Shown one piece after another: positions 1 through 5,642 of a DNA stretch of 10,212 nucleotides. The translations under genes were made by a program, and so were the position numbers. Numbering within the stretch: the stretch's first letter is position 1; every line of letters starts with the position of its first letter. The stretch is from an uncultured Candidatus Saccharibacteria bacterium (GTDB lineage Bacteria; Patescibacteria; Saccharimonadia; Saccharimonadales; 2-12-FULL-41-12): the NCBI GenBank assembly GCA_946478995.1, contig CAMLDK010000027.1, positions 1 to 10,212 on the forward strand. The letters are read 5' to 3'. The notes under the pieces were generated by a model. It ran no database searches and was not told where the DNA came from. It saw nothing but the letters and a program-made list of their open reading frames with translations.

Positions 1-827
1 TGGTACCGGAGCCAAAGTACAAGTCTTTTCAACCCATAGCCGTCTATACCAACAATATTTGGGATGCTCCGGCTCTTATGCGCGTCATAGCTACCGGAAA
101 TTCATTTTGGAACATTATTTTAACTATGCGTCCGCATTTGATACGCAATTTTTCCGCCCACGCCCAAAGTATGAGAGCATTGATCGACACGGATTTCTGG
201 AGTGTCAGGACAATCGTCGAAGACGGACATCAGTTCTGGCGGACTTACTTTCGCTATGACGGTAACCACGAAGTCTATCCGATATACGTACCCATTTACC
301 AGGATGCGGTTTTGGCGGAAGGCTACAGGCGTACCTTGGGGGCTCAGTTTATTCAGATACGCCGCTGGGCTTACGGAGCTTCAGATATCCCGTATGTAAT
401 AACCAAAGGTTACTTAACCAAAAACAAAATACCTAAATGGGATATGTTGAGCAAAGCTTTCCGCTTGATTGAAGGCCATTTAAGCTGGGCTACGGCACCG
501 ATCCTGATCACTTTCGCTGCTTTCATACCCATACTTTTCAATCCTGACGATATAGCTGCAAACCTCCTGCCGAATATCGCCAGCTATATCCATAGGATCG
601 CACTGGTAGGGCTGCTCATAACTATGTTCTTAAGCTTTAAGGCGCTACCGTCCAAACCTCTGAGGTATAAGCGCCACAGGACTATTCTTATGGTGTTGCA
701 ATGGATCTTATTGCCGGTAACCACCATTATTTACTCCGCTTCGGCGGCCATAAACTCCCAGACCAGACTTTTCTTTGGCTGGTATCTGGATAAATTTGAC
801 GTAACCGAAAAAGCCGTCAAGAAATAG
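1..827 (+). CDS. Membrane glycosyltransferase, family 2 (C-terminal part, 5' end outside window)
   Basis: The reading frame is open from base 3 to the stop at 825-827, so the N-terminus lies upstream; the ATG at 78 is internal because homologous-looking sequence continues before it. The visible protein carries a VEDGHQ motif, which fits the catalytic-base ED of family-2 glycosyltransferases, and QIRRW, which fits the QxxRW acceptor/product-site motif of processive, cellulose-synthase-like members. After these come three hydrophobic segments, about residues 135-155, 168-188 and 203-224 counted from the ATG at 78, then a short charged tail. This suggests an inner-membrane enzyme moving a sugar from a nucleotide-sugar donor onto a surface polymer or lipid; the substrate cannot be told. 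The DxD donor-binding part is not in the window. The gene converges on nrdR, and the two coding ends overlap by 11 bases. Confidence 0.8.
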   Translation, partial: VPEPKYKSFQPIAVYTNNIWDAPALMRVIATGNSFWNIILTMRPHLIRNFSAHAQSMRALIDTDFWSVRTIVEDGHQFWRTYFRYDGNHEVYPIYVPIYQDAVLAEGYRRTLGAQFIQIRRWAYGASDIPYVITKGYLTKNKIPKWDMLSKAFRLIEGHLSWATAPILITFAAFIPILFNPDDIAANLLPNIASYIHRIALVGLLITMFLSFKALPSKPLRYKRHRTILMVLQWILLPVTTIIYSASAAINSQTRLFFGWYLDKFDVTEKAVKK

Positions 828-1224
828 GCTTGTGATGCGCTTTATAGTAGGCGTATGCGGCCGCGTCGAAACGCTTTAACGCCTTCTGTACGGCCATTTT
901 TATTTCCTCGCTATCTATGGAGCCGGATAACCTGGGCAATAACAGTCGGGTTGCGGTGTCCGATAAGGCCCTGGAAGCCTCCAGGGCGTCTTTTCTATGA
1001 GATAGGCACATATAGATGCTTATATGCAATTTATCCTCTGAAAACGGCTCTTGTGCGCCCGCTGTTTTATTTACGGTTATCGAGAGAGACAAATCCGGCT
1101 TTTCCCGAGTAGAGAATACTTTTTCGCATTTGCCGCACTGTCTTCGTCGCCACACCGAAGGTGTTTTCCGGCTTGGCCGGCTGATTCCAACTGATGTATC
1201 AGATCCGCAAAAAGGACATTTCAT
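817..1224 (-). CDS. nrdR: Transcriptional repressor NrdR
   Basis: NrdR is a Zn-finger/ATP-cone repressor that senses (d)ATP and shuts off ribonucleotide reductase genes. The protein from the ATG at 1224 is 135 residues, slightly shorter than the usual about 150. It opens with MKCPFCGS and has the zinc-ribbon cysteines C3, C6, C30 and C33, followed by the RRRQCGKC stretch typical of the family. Residues from about 45 on form the ATP-cone (EPFSEDKLH and later helices). The frame stays open 11 codons further upstream, but those codons lie over the promoter and NrdR proteins begin at this methionine, so 1224 is chosen. A -10 box ends 12 bases before the ATG and an inverted repeat overlaps the likely -35, suggesting autoregulation. 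No reductase gene is in the window, so the regulon targets are elsewhere. Confidence 0.9.
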   Translation of the reverse strand: MKCPFCGSDTSVGISRPSRKTPSVWRRRQCGKCEKVFSTREKPDLSLSITVNKTAGAQEPFSEDKLHISIYMCLSHRKDALEASRALSDTATRLLLPRLSGSIDSEEIKMAVQKALKRFDAAAYAYYKAHHKPIS

Positions 1225-1236
1225 AAATATTCTTAA

Positions 1237-1266
1237 AGTATACAGGAACATGTACACATATGTACA
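1237..1266 (-). promoter_or_regulatory. nrdR promoter
   Basis: Read on the minus strand, TATACT (1237-1242) is a good -10 box, preceded after 18 bases by TGTACA (1261-1266), a 4/6 match to the -35 consensus. Transcription would start only about five bases before the nrdR ATG, leaving no room for a Shine-Dalgarno sequence. Confidence 0.5.
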
Positions 1267-1267
1267 T
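1250..1267. promoter_or_regulatory. Inverted repeat, candidate NrdR operator
   Basis: ATGTACA and TGTACAT form perfect 7-base arms around a CATA spacer. The repeat covers the likely -35 element of the nrdR promoter. Known NrdR boxes are about 16-bp AT-rich palindromes of the ACAC-AT-rich-GTGT kind, usually in pairs. This site is similar in size and placement but only one copy is seen, so NrdR as the binding protein is an inference. Confidence 0.4.
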
Positions 1268-1271
1268 CACG

Positions 1272-1307
1272 CTGGGAAAAAATCAGTGGAAAACTCACTG
1301 GAAAAAT
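1272..1307. repeat. Three tandem 12-base direct repeats
   Basis: Three adjacent 12-mers share the form CNNNGGAAAANT: CTGGGAAAAAAT (1272-1283), CAGTGGAAAACT (1284-1295) and CACTGGAAAAAT (1296-1307). Copies 2 and 3 differ at two positions, copies 1 and 3 at three. They lie between the nrdR operator candidate and a minus-strand terminator whose U-tract uses the last copy. Function is unknown. Confidence 0.5.
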
Positions 1308-1341
1308 AAAAACAGCCTAGCTTTTATATAATGCCAGGCTG
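1302..1341 (-). terminator. Intrinsic terminator for the tRNA-Val transcript
   Basis: On the minus strand CAGCCUGGC (1333-1341) pairs with GCUAGGCUG (1313-1321) over nine positions, one of them G-U, with an 11-base AU-rich loop. The stem is followed directly by TTTTTATTTTT. It closes a transcript running leftwards from the tRNA-Val gene and possibly covering the small ORF at 1352-1450. Confidence 0.75.
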
Positions 1342-1351
1342 CTCCAGGAAG

Positions 1352-1450
1352 TTATTTTTTGATTCTTTTGATGCGTTTAGTGAAACGTATATCAGACAGC
1401 TCTTCATAAAAGAGCTTATATTCTGAAAGGGTCTTTTTACTACTTCTCAT
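1352..1450 (-). CDS. Possible small basic protein, 32 residues, hypothetical
   Basis: Between tRNA-Val and the terminator on the same strand there is an ATG-to-TAA frame of 32 codons that ends 10 bases before the terminator stem. The product would begin MRSSKKTLSEYKLF and end with a strongly basic tail, TKRIKRIKK; the middle is amphipathic (EELSDIRF). The basic composition is more protein-like than expected by chance, and the position just before a terminator is suggestive. Against it: there is no clear Shine-Dalgarno sequence before the ATG, the frame is short enough to arise by chance, and no family is recognised. The stretch could instead be only the 3' trailer of the tRNA transcript. Confidence 0.3.
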   Translation of the reverse strand: MRSSKKTLSEYKLFYEELSDIRFTKRIKRIKK

Positions 1451-1524
1451 ATAAACATCGGTGAGGAATAGTACGATACCATATTACACATCTTCAATCA
1501 AGGAAGAAATTCACACTGCTTATC

Positions 1525-1601
1525 TGGTGGGCGATAGTGGATTCGAACCACTCACCTCATCCACGTCAAGGATGCGCTCTAGCCAAATGAGCTAATCGCC
1601 C
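1525..1601 (-). tRNA. tRNA-Val (anticodon GAC), CCA encoded
   Basis: The minus strand folds as a full cloverleaf. The acceptor stem pairs GGGCGAT (1595-1601) with ATCGCCC (1529-1535); the discriminator is A and CCA is encoded at 1525-1527. The anticodon stem CATCC/GGATG encloses the loop TTGACGT, giving anticodon GAC, which reads GUC and GUU. The T-arm is AGTGG-TTCGAAT-CCACT with a five-base variable loop, and the D-arm contains the usual TTGG-like loop. The gene is divergent from the thrS leader region and ends 183 bases before a strong terminator. Confidence 0.95.
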
Positions 1602-1622
1602 AGACACAATTACAACCTGCGT

Positions 1623-1628
1623 ATTATA
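1623..1628 (-). promoter_or_regulatory. -10 box of the tRNA-Val promoter
   Basis: A perfect TATAAT on the minus strand lies 21 bases before the tRNA 5' end, which suits a short precursor trimmed by RNase P. The hexamer 17 bases further upstream (TGGGAT, 1646-1651) is only a weak -35. Confidence 0.5.
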
Positions 1629-1637
1629 CCAACTTTA

Positions 1638-1646
1638 TTATCCACA
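1638..1646 (+). promoter_or_regulatory. Single match to the DnaA-box consensus
   Basis: TTATCCACA matches the DnaA 9-mer exactly. It falls in the spacer of the tRNA-Val promoter. No second box, AT-rich unwinding element or dnaA gene is seen nearby, so this is not called an origin; chance occurrence is likely. Confidence 0.2.
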
Positions 1647-1685
1647 TCCCACGATGTTAATAAAACAATACTTTAATACTAGCCA

Positions 1686-1691
1686 TATAAT
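1686..1691 (+). promoter_or_regulatory. -10 box for the 1698-1835 transcript candidate
   Basis: A perfect TATAAT on the plus strand, divergent from tRNA-Val. No convincing -35 is visible 16-18 bases upstream. A start at about 1698 would place all three hairpins of the following unit in one RNA. Confidence 0.35.
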
Positions 1692-1697
1692 ACTAAC

Positions 1698-1835
1698 CTT
1701 GCTATGATTGTTATACGTCTGAATTAAAGGACGTATATGGGTGGGATTTTGCGAGCTGTTTAGCTAAAGCTATAAATAGCTCCGAGAAGCCGCGGTCGAG
1801 TACACATTGCGAGAGTACTCGACCGTTTATTTTTG
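1698..1835 (+). ncRNA. Hairpin-rich transcript candidate, unidentified
   Basis: Three successive hairpins lie between a TATAAT box and a terminator. Hairpin 1 pairs TATACGTC (1712-1719) with GACGTATA (1730-1737). Hairpin 2 pairs 1753-1762 with 1773-1782 over ten positions with one G-U. Hairpin 3 is the terminator stem at 1793-1825. A G-rich single strand, GGGTGGGATTTTGCG, joins hairpins 1 and 2. Two very short frames are present: MIVIRLN from 1704 and MGGILRAV from 1737, the latter preceded by AAAGGA. This may be a free small RNA or a leader that ends prematurely before thrS. It matches no RNA family I recognise, and being a real transcript is an inference from promoter, structure and terminator together. 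Confidence 0.4.
1793..1835 (+). terminator. Strong intrinsic terminator upstream of the thrS leader
   Basis: CGGTCGAGTAC (1793-1803) and GTACTCGACCG (1815-1825) form a perfect 11-bp stem with an 11-base loop, followed by TTTATTTTTG. It precedes the T-box rather than following it, so it is not the T-box's own terminator. It insulates thrS from transcription starting further left. Confidence 0.8.
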
Positions 1836-1845
1836 TATCCTTATC

Positions 1846-1854
1846 TGTTATGAT
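1846..1854 (+). promoter_or_regulatory. thrS promoter, extended -10
   Basis: TGT followed by TATGAT (1849-1854) is an extended -10 element lying just after the terminator. Transcription would begin near 1861, exactly where the T-box stem I can start to fold. The -35 region is U-tract sequence and matches poorly, as is often tolerated with an extended -10. Confidence 0.45.
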
Positions 1855-1860
1855 GATACC

Positions 1861-2047
1861 AAGCTATGAGGTGAACTAACCAATCACTGAGCTTCGTAGG
1901 AGTGGCGGCAGAGGTACGATAACCAACGTCGCAAGAGTAAAAGTCGAGGTGGAACCTTCGCGATATCAAGCGAACCGAGACGCGCTATTGCAGAATATTC
2001 AAACGAGAATGTTTTGGCAGGCGTGTCTTTTTATTGAAGGAGGAAAG
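1861..2047 (+). promoter_or_regulatory. T-box leader of thrS, translational type with ultrashort stem I
   Basis: A T-box leader senses uncharged tRNA. The core is clear at 1943-1981: GUC/GAC, a tandem GA/GA, GG/CC, the 7-base bulge UGGAACC (1950-1956), then UUCGC/GCGAA around an 8-base loop. UGGA in the bulge would pair with the free 3' end of a tRNA whose discriminator is U. Stem I is very short: CUAUGA (1864-1869) pairs with UCGUAG (1894-1899), with Thr codons ACC (1879-1881) or ACU (1886-1888) as possible specifiers. A second stem pairs GCGGC (1905-1909, read from G1905) with GUCGC (1928-1932). In the off state CCUUCG (1955-1960) can pair with UGAAGG (2035-2040), burying the AAGGAGG Shine-Dalgarno; a 10-bp hairpin (1991-2016) bridges the two. 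No terminator lies between T-box and gene, so control should be on translation initiation. Confidence 0.8.
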
Positions 2048-3862
2048 ATGAAGGAACCTGATAAGCTCAGCAAACAACGGCATTCATTGGCTCATATCTT
2101 GGCACACGCGGTTAAAGATCTGTATAAAGATGTGAAATTTGGCGTAGGACCGGTGATTGAGAACGGTTTTTATTATGATTTTGACCTGAAGGAAACTATA
2201 TCAAAATCCGACCTTCAGAAAATAGAGGAGAGAATGCAGGAAATAATAAAGGAGGACCTGCCATTTAGAAGAGAGGATATCAGTATAGAGAGTGCCCGGA
2301 AACGGACCCAGGAAACTAAACAGCCCTATAAAACCGAACTGGTTAACGACTTGGCAGCTACGGGCACGACGGATGTAAATGCAAGCAGCAAGCCGAACAA
2401 AGGCGCTGAGTCGGTAAGTTTTTATACTATAGGCGACTTTGAGGACCTGTGTAGGGGCGGACACGTAGAAACTACCGGCGAGGTCGGCGCGTTTAAGCTG
2501 ACAAAAGTATCCGGAGCTTATTGGCGGGGAGATGAGAAAAGGTCTCAGATGCAGCGTATTTACGGAGTGGCTTTTGAGACTGAAGGCGAGCTGAAAAAGC
2601 ACCTTGAAATGATGGAAGAGGCTAAAAAGCGCGATCATCGCAAACTAGGTAAAGAGTTAGACCTGTTCGTTTTTTCCGAACTGGTAGGGTCGGGCCTGCC
2701 TATGTTTACTCCAAAAGGAACTATTTTAAGGGATCAGCTGGCTAGCTTTTCTAATGAATTGAGAGAAAGATATGGCTACCAGAAAGTATGGGTACCGCAT
2801 ATAACAAAGAAGGAGCTTTACGAAACCTCAGGCCACTGGAGTAAGTTTGGCGATGAATTATTTTTAGTAAAAAGCCAAGAAACGAATGACGAGATAGTTA
2901 TGAAGCCTATGAACTGCCCTCATCATACAAGGATTTATGATTCCAAGCCGAGAAGCTATAAGGAACTGCCTATAAGATATCTTGAAACTACTACCGTTTA
3001 CAGGGATGAGAAAAGCGGAGAACTGGTAGGTTTAAGCCGGGTCCGATCTATTACTCAAGATGACAGCCATGTTTTCTGCAGAGACGACCAGATAGAAGAA
3101 GAGATCAACAACTTGCTTCAGGCAGCAAGCGATCTGTATAAAGCGATAGAGATGAAACTAAAAGTACGTCTGTCTTACAGGGATGAGAGCGACGCTTATC
3201 TTGGTGATGTGAAACTTTGGGAAACCGCCCAGTCGCAGCTGAAAAAAGCTGTTAAAGCGAACGGCCTTGAATTCATCGAAGAGGAAGGTGAAGCGGCATT
3301 TTATGGTCCCAAGATTGATTTTATGGCGACCGACGCAATAGGGCGCGAACATCAGGTAGCAACGGTTCAGTTGGACTTTGTTATGCCGGAACGCTTCAAG
3401 CTTACTTATGCCGAAGCTGACGGTTCAGAGAAGGCGCCGGTTATGATCCACAGCGCCCTATTGGGCTCAATCGAACGGTTTTTAAGTGTTTATGTAGAAC
3501 ATACAGCTGGTAGATTCCCTGTCTGGCTGGCACCGGAACAGGTCAGGCTAATAACGGTGAACCAAGAAGCTCCTACGGTAGATTTTGCCCGGAAAATTGC
3601 ATCTGAAGCGCAAGATCTCGGCCTGAGGATAAATCTGGACAACGACAATGAATCGGTAGGTAAAAAGATTAGAAACGCGGAACTTTCAAAGGTACCTTAC
3701 GTAATAGTCATAGGGGAAAAAGAAATAAAGTCCGGGAGTGTTGTGCCGCGCATCCGTAGCGATATGGTAGTGGGCGAATCTCATCAGGCTCACGATGTTT
3801 GGGACTTTCTTAAAACCGTTCGGAATGAGGCTAGATCGCGCGTTCAAAAAACCTCTTTATGA
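2048..3862 (+). CDS. thrS: Threonine--tRNA ligase (ThrRS) lacking the N-terminal TGS domain
   Basis: ThrRS charges tRNA-Thr in the cytoplasm. The ATG at 2048 follows AAGGAGG by four bases and gives 604 residues. The frame is open further upstream from a GTG, but that GTG is part of the T-box core and is not a start. Residues 1-200 are the editing domain that removes serine, with H12, H16, C135 and H139 (HxxxH and CxxxH). The class II catalytic core follows: zinc ligands C290, H341 and H468, motif 2 YRDE with R319, and motif 3 GSIERF with R477. The anticodon-binding domain fills about 495-595. The usual 60-residue TGS domain is absent. It is the first gene of the operon and overlaps the next gene by ATGA. 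Confidence 0.97.
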   Translation: MKEPDKLSKQRHSLAHILAHAVKDLYKDVKFGVGPVIENGFYYDFDLKETISKSDLQKIEERMQEIIKEDLPFRREDISIESARKRTQETKQPYKTELVNDLAATGTTDVNASSKPNKGAESVSFYTIGDFEDLCRGGHVETTGEVGAFKLTKVSGAYWRGDEKRSQMQRIYGVAFETEGELKKHLEMMEEAKKRDHRKLGKELDLFVFSELVGSGLPMFTPKGTILRDQLASFSNELRERYGYQKVWVPHITKKELYETSGHWSKFGDELFLVKSQETNDEIVMKPMNCPHHTRIYDSKPRSYKELPIRYLETTTVYRDEKSGELVGLSRVRSITQDDSHVFCRDDQIEEEINNLLQAASDLYKAIEMKLKVRLSYRDESDAYLGDVKLWETAQSQLKKAVKANGLEFIEEEGEAAFYGPKIDFMATDAIGREHQVATVQLDFVMPERFKLTYAEADGSEKAPVMIHSALLGSIERFLSVYVEHTAGRFPVWLAPEQVRLITVNQEAPTVDFARKIASEAQDLGLRINLDNDNESVGKKIRNAELSKVPYVIVIGEKEIKSGSVVPRIRSDMVVGESHQAHDVWDFLKTVRNEARSRVQKTSL

Positions 3863-4470
3863 TGAATAAGCCTACGATAGCGGTTGATATAGACGATGTA
3901 TTGGCGCTTAGCGTGGATAAATTTATAGAGTGGAGCAACGATAAATTTGGCACTAATATAAAATTTGAAGATTATATAGAAGATTGGTCGGAACTATGGG
4001 GCATAAGCCAAGCTGAAACGACCGAGCGTGTGAACCAGATGTACGGGGAAGGGCTGCCTGCTAAATATTCCCATATTGAAGAGGCCGTGGAGGTACTGAA
4101 TAAACTAAAAGCAGATTATGAGCTGGTTGTGGCTACCGCCAGAAGAAGTGCGGAGCATATGGTGAGTAGAGATTGGATTAAGAAGCATTATCCGGCTGTT
4201 TTTAAAGACATTCACTTTGCAGGCATATGGGATGAGATTACCGAGCAATCGCCGCAAAAGACCAAGGCTAAGCTATGCCAGGAGCTCGGCGTAGATTATC
4301 TGATTGACGATCAGGTGAAACATTGTATTGGCGTGGATGAGATAGGGGTGAAAGCTTTATTATATGGAGATTACCCTTGGAATAAACATATTGAACTGCC
4401 GGAAGGTATCAAAAGAGTACATAACTGGAAAGAAGTAGAAGATTATTTTGAAGGACTTAAAGATAAATAA
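3859..4470 (+). CDS. HAD-family 5'(3')-deoxyribonucleotidase-like phosphatase (NT5C type)
   Basis: The 203-residue protein has HAD motif I as AVDIDDVL (nucleophile D10, acid/base D12), motif II in VVATARR, and the late acidic motif in DYLIDD. The all-helical cap between motif I and II and the tryptophan-rich, acidic sequence there (EDYIEDWSELWG) fit the 5'-nucleotidase type C group, which dephosphorylates nucleoside monophosphates. The substrate is inferred from family only. It starts at the ATGA shared with the thrS stop; a second ATG is one codon later, and there is no Shine-Dalgarno, so translation is probably coupled to thrS. In a scavenging organism it may help balance nucleotide pools. 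Confidence 0.75.
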   Translation: MMNKPTIAVDIDDVLALSVDKFIEWSNDKFGTNIKFEDYIEDWSELWGISQAETTERVNQMYGEGLPAKYSHIEEAVEVLNKLKADYELVVATARRSAEHMVSRDWIKKHYPAVFKDIHFAGIWDEITEQSPQKTKAKLCQELGVDYLIDDQVKHCIGVDEIGVKALLYGDYPWNKHIELPEGIKRVHNWKEVEDYFEGLKDK

Positions 4471-4768
4471 TTTTAGCGCGCGGGTGTCGTCTTTGGTAGC
4501 CCAGATACCTGAGGGAAGGGTGATGACTTACGGTCAGCTCGCTGTTTTGTGCGGAAATCCCAGAGCAGCTAGGATAGTAGGCGGAATCGCTCATTTTGGC
4601 GATACAAATCTTCCGTGGCAAAGGGTGGTTAACAAACAGGGAGGACTGGCCCGCGGATACCCCGGAGGGCTTAACGGCCACAAGAAAGCCTTAGAGGCCG
4701 AGGGTGTAAAAGTAGACGATAACTACCAGGTGGATATAAATAAACTCCTATGGCGACCAAAATCCTAA
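4448..4768 (+). CDS. Alkyltransferase-like protein (ATL), non-catalytic MGMT homologue
   Basis: This 106-residue protein is the DNA-binding domain of the O6-alkylguanine-DNA alkyltransferase family. It has IPEGRVMTYGQLA (Y28, helix-turn-helix entry), NPRAARIVGG with the arginine finger at R42, and then PWQRV at 56-60 where true enzymes have PCHRV. Replacing the acceptor cysteine by tryptophan defines ATL proteins, which bind O6-alkylguanine, flip it out and hand it to nucleotide excision repair. PWHR is the commoner ATL form; glutamine here is a variation. The start is a TTG at 4448, overlapping the previous gene by 23 bases; the next candidate, GTG at 4483, would cut into the conserved N-terminal helix. 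Its end overlaps miaA by 19 bases. Confidence 0.85.
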   Translation: MKDLKINNFSARVSSLVAQIPEGRVMTYGQLAVLCGNPRAARIVGGIAHFGDTNLPWQRVVNKQGGLARGYPGGLNGHKKALEAEGVKVDDNYQVDINKLLWRPKS

Positions 4769-5640
4769 AACCGAAAACACGCCCCCTTATTGTGATAGTA
4801 GGACAGACGGCTTCAGGAAAAACTGATTTGGCTATAAAAATAGCTAGAAAACATAAAGGCGAGATTATCTGCGCCGATTCGAGAACTATTTACAAGGGAA
4901 TGGATATAGGCACGGCTAAGCCTAGCGACGAGCAAAGGAGAGAAATCAGACATCATTTACTAGATTTGATAGAGCCGGACCAAGCTTATTCAGCCAGTGA
5001 ATTCAAAGATGAGGCTATAGAATGCTTAAAAAATATCTATTCAAGGGATAAGTTGCCTATTGTGGTCGGAGGGACCGGACTTTATGTTGATAGCTTGATA
5101 TACAATTTTGATTTTGGGAAAACGCCTGATCCGGAATATCGTAGCCGGCTGGAGAGGCTGGATATAGCTTCGCTGCAAAAACAAGTAAGAAAATTAGGCT
5201 TGAAAGAAACAGATATAAATTTTAAAAACAAAAGACATCTGATTAGAGCTTTAGAAAACGGGGGCTTGGTCAGGACAAGGAAACCGCTTAATAAAAACAC
5301 ATTGCTATTAGGCGTCCTTACTAATAAAGATAAGCTGAGGCTCCGCATAAGAGAAAGAAACGAAAAAATGATCAAAATGGGTCTTGAGAAAGAGGTTAGA
5401 TTTCTGGCAGGAAAATATGGCTGGGAAGCCCCCGGTCTGAATTCTATTGCGTATAAGGAGTGGAAGGGCTATCTTGCGGGCACGGATAATATTGATATGG
5501 TCAAAGAAAATATGTTCAAAAATAATTGGCAGTATGCCCGCCGCCAAAAAATATGGTTCAAAAGAGATCCTAATATACGATGGTTCACCTCTGTTGACTT
5601 CTTGATTCGTCAGGTGGATCAATTTTTGATACAATATTGA
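4750..5640 (+). CDS. miaA: tRNA dimethylallyltransferase MiaA
   Basis: MiaA transfers the dimethylallyl group to N6 of A37 in tRNAs reading codons beginning with U. The protein is 296 residues, about the usual length. The P-loop is GQTASGKT (18-25), followed by ADSRTIYKGMDIGTAKP (42-58), which contains the catalytic aspartate D43 and normally reads DSxQxY; here R45 and I47 are mild changes. VGGTGLYV follows near residue 115. Near the C-terminus WQYARRQKIWF is the conserved tRNA-contacting stretch. It overlaps the ATL gene by 19 bases and has no strong Shine-Dalgarno, so translational coupling is likely. A -10-like box within its last codons may drive the next gene separately. Confidence 0.95.
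   Translation: MATKILKPKTRPLIVIVGQTASGKTDLAIKIARKHKGEIICADSRTIYKGMDIGTAKPSDEQRREIRHHLLDLIEPDQAYSASEFKDEAIECLKNIYSRDKLPIVVGGTGLYVDSLIYNFDFGKTPDPEYRSRLERLDIASLQKQVRKLGLKETDINFKNKRHLIRALENGGLVRTRKPLNKNTLLLGVLTNKDKLRLRIRERNEKMIKMGLEKEVRFLAGKYGWEAPGLNSIAYKEWKGYLAGTDNIDMVKENMFKNNWQYARRQKIWFKRDPNIRWFTSVDFLIRQVDQFLIQY
5627..5635 (+). promoter_or_regulatory. Internal extended -10 promoter at the end of miaA
   Basis: TGA followed by TACAAT (5630-5635) fits an extended -10. The ATG of the next gene is at 5643, seven bases later, so transcription would begin at or next to the start codon. No good -35 is seen. Confidence 0.4.
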
Positions 5641-5642
5641 TC

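Noticed and set aside
855..1309. Plus-strand frames opposite nrdR
   Set aside because: They are shadows of the nrdR frame, with no family resemblance and no start signals.
1600..1700. Replication origin
   Set aside because: Only one DnaA box, no iteron cluster next to it, and no dnaA, dnaN or gidA nearby.
1793..1835. Terminator belonging to the thrS T-box
   Set aside because: It lies upstream of stem I and of the T-box bulge; a T-box terminator would lie downstream of the bulge.
1949..2047. GTG start giving ThrRS 33 extra residues
   Set aside because: The codons are the T-box core and the sequestrator; the ATG at 2048 has AAGGAGG four bases upstream and fits the family start at the editing domain.
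2201..2638. Long minus-strand frame inside thrS
   Set aside because: Antisense shadow of a well-conserved gene; composition is not protein-like.
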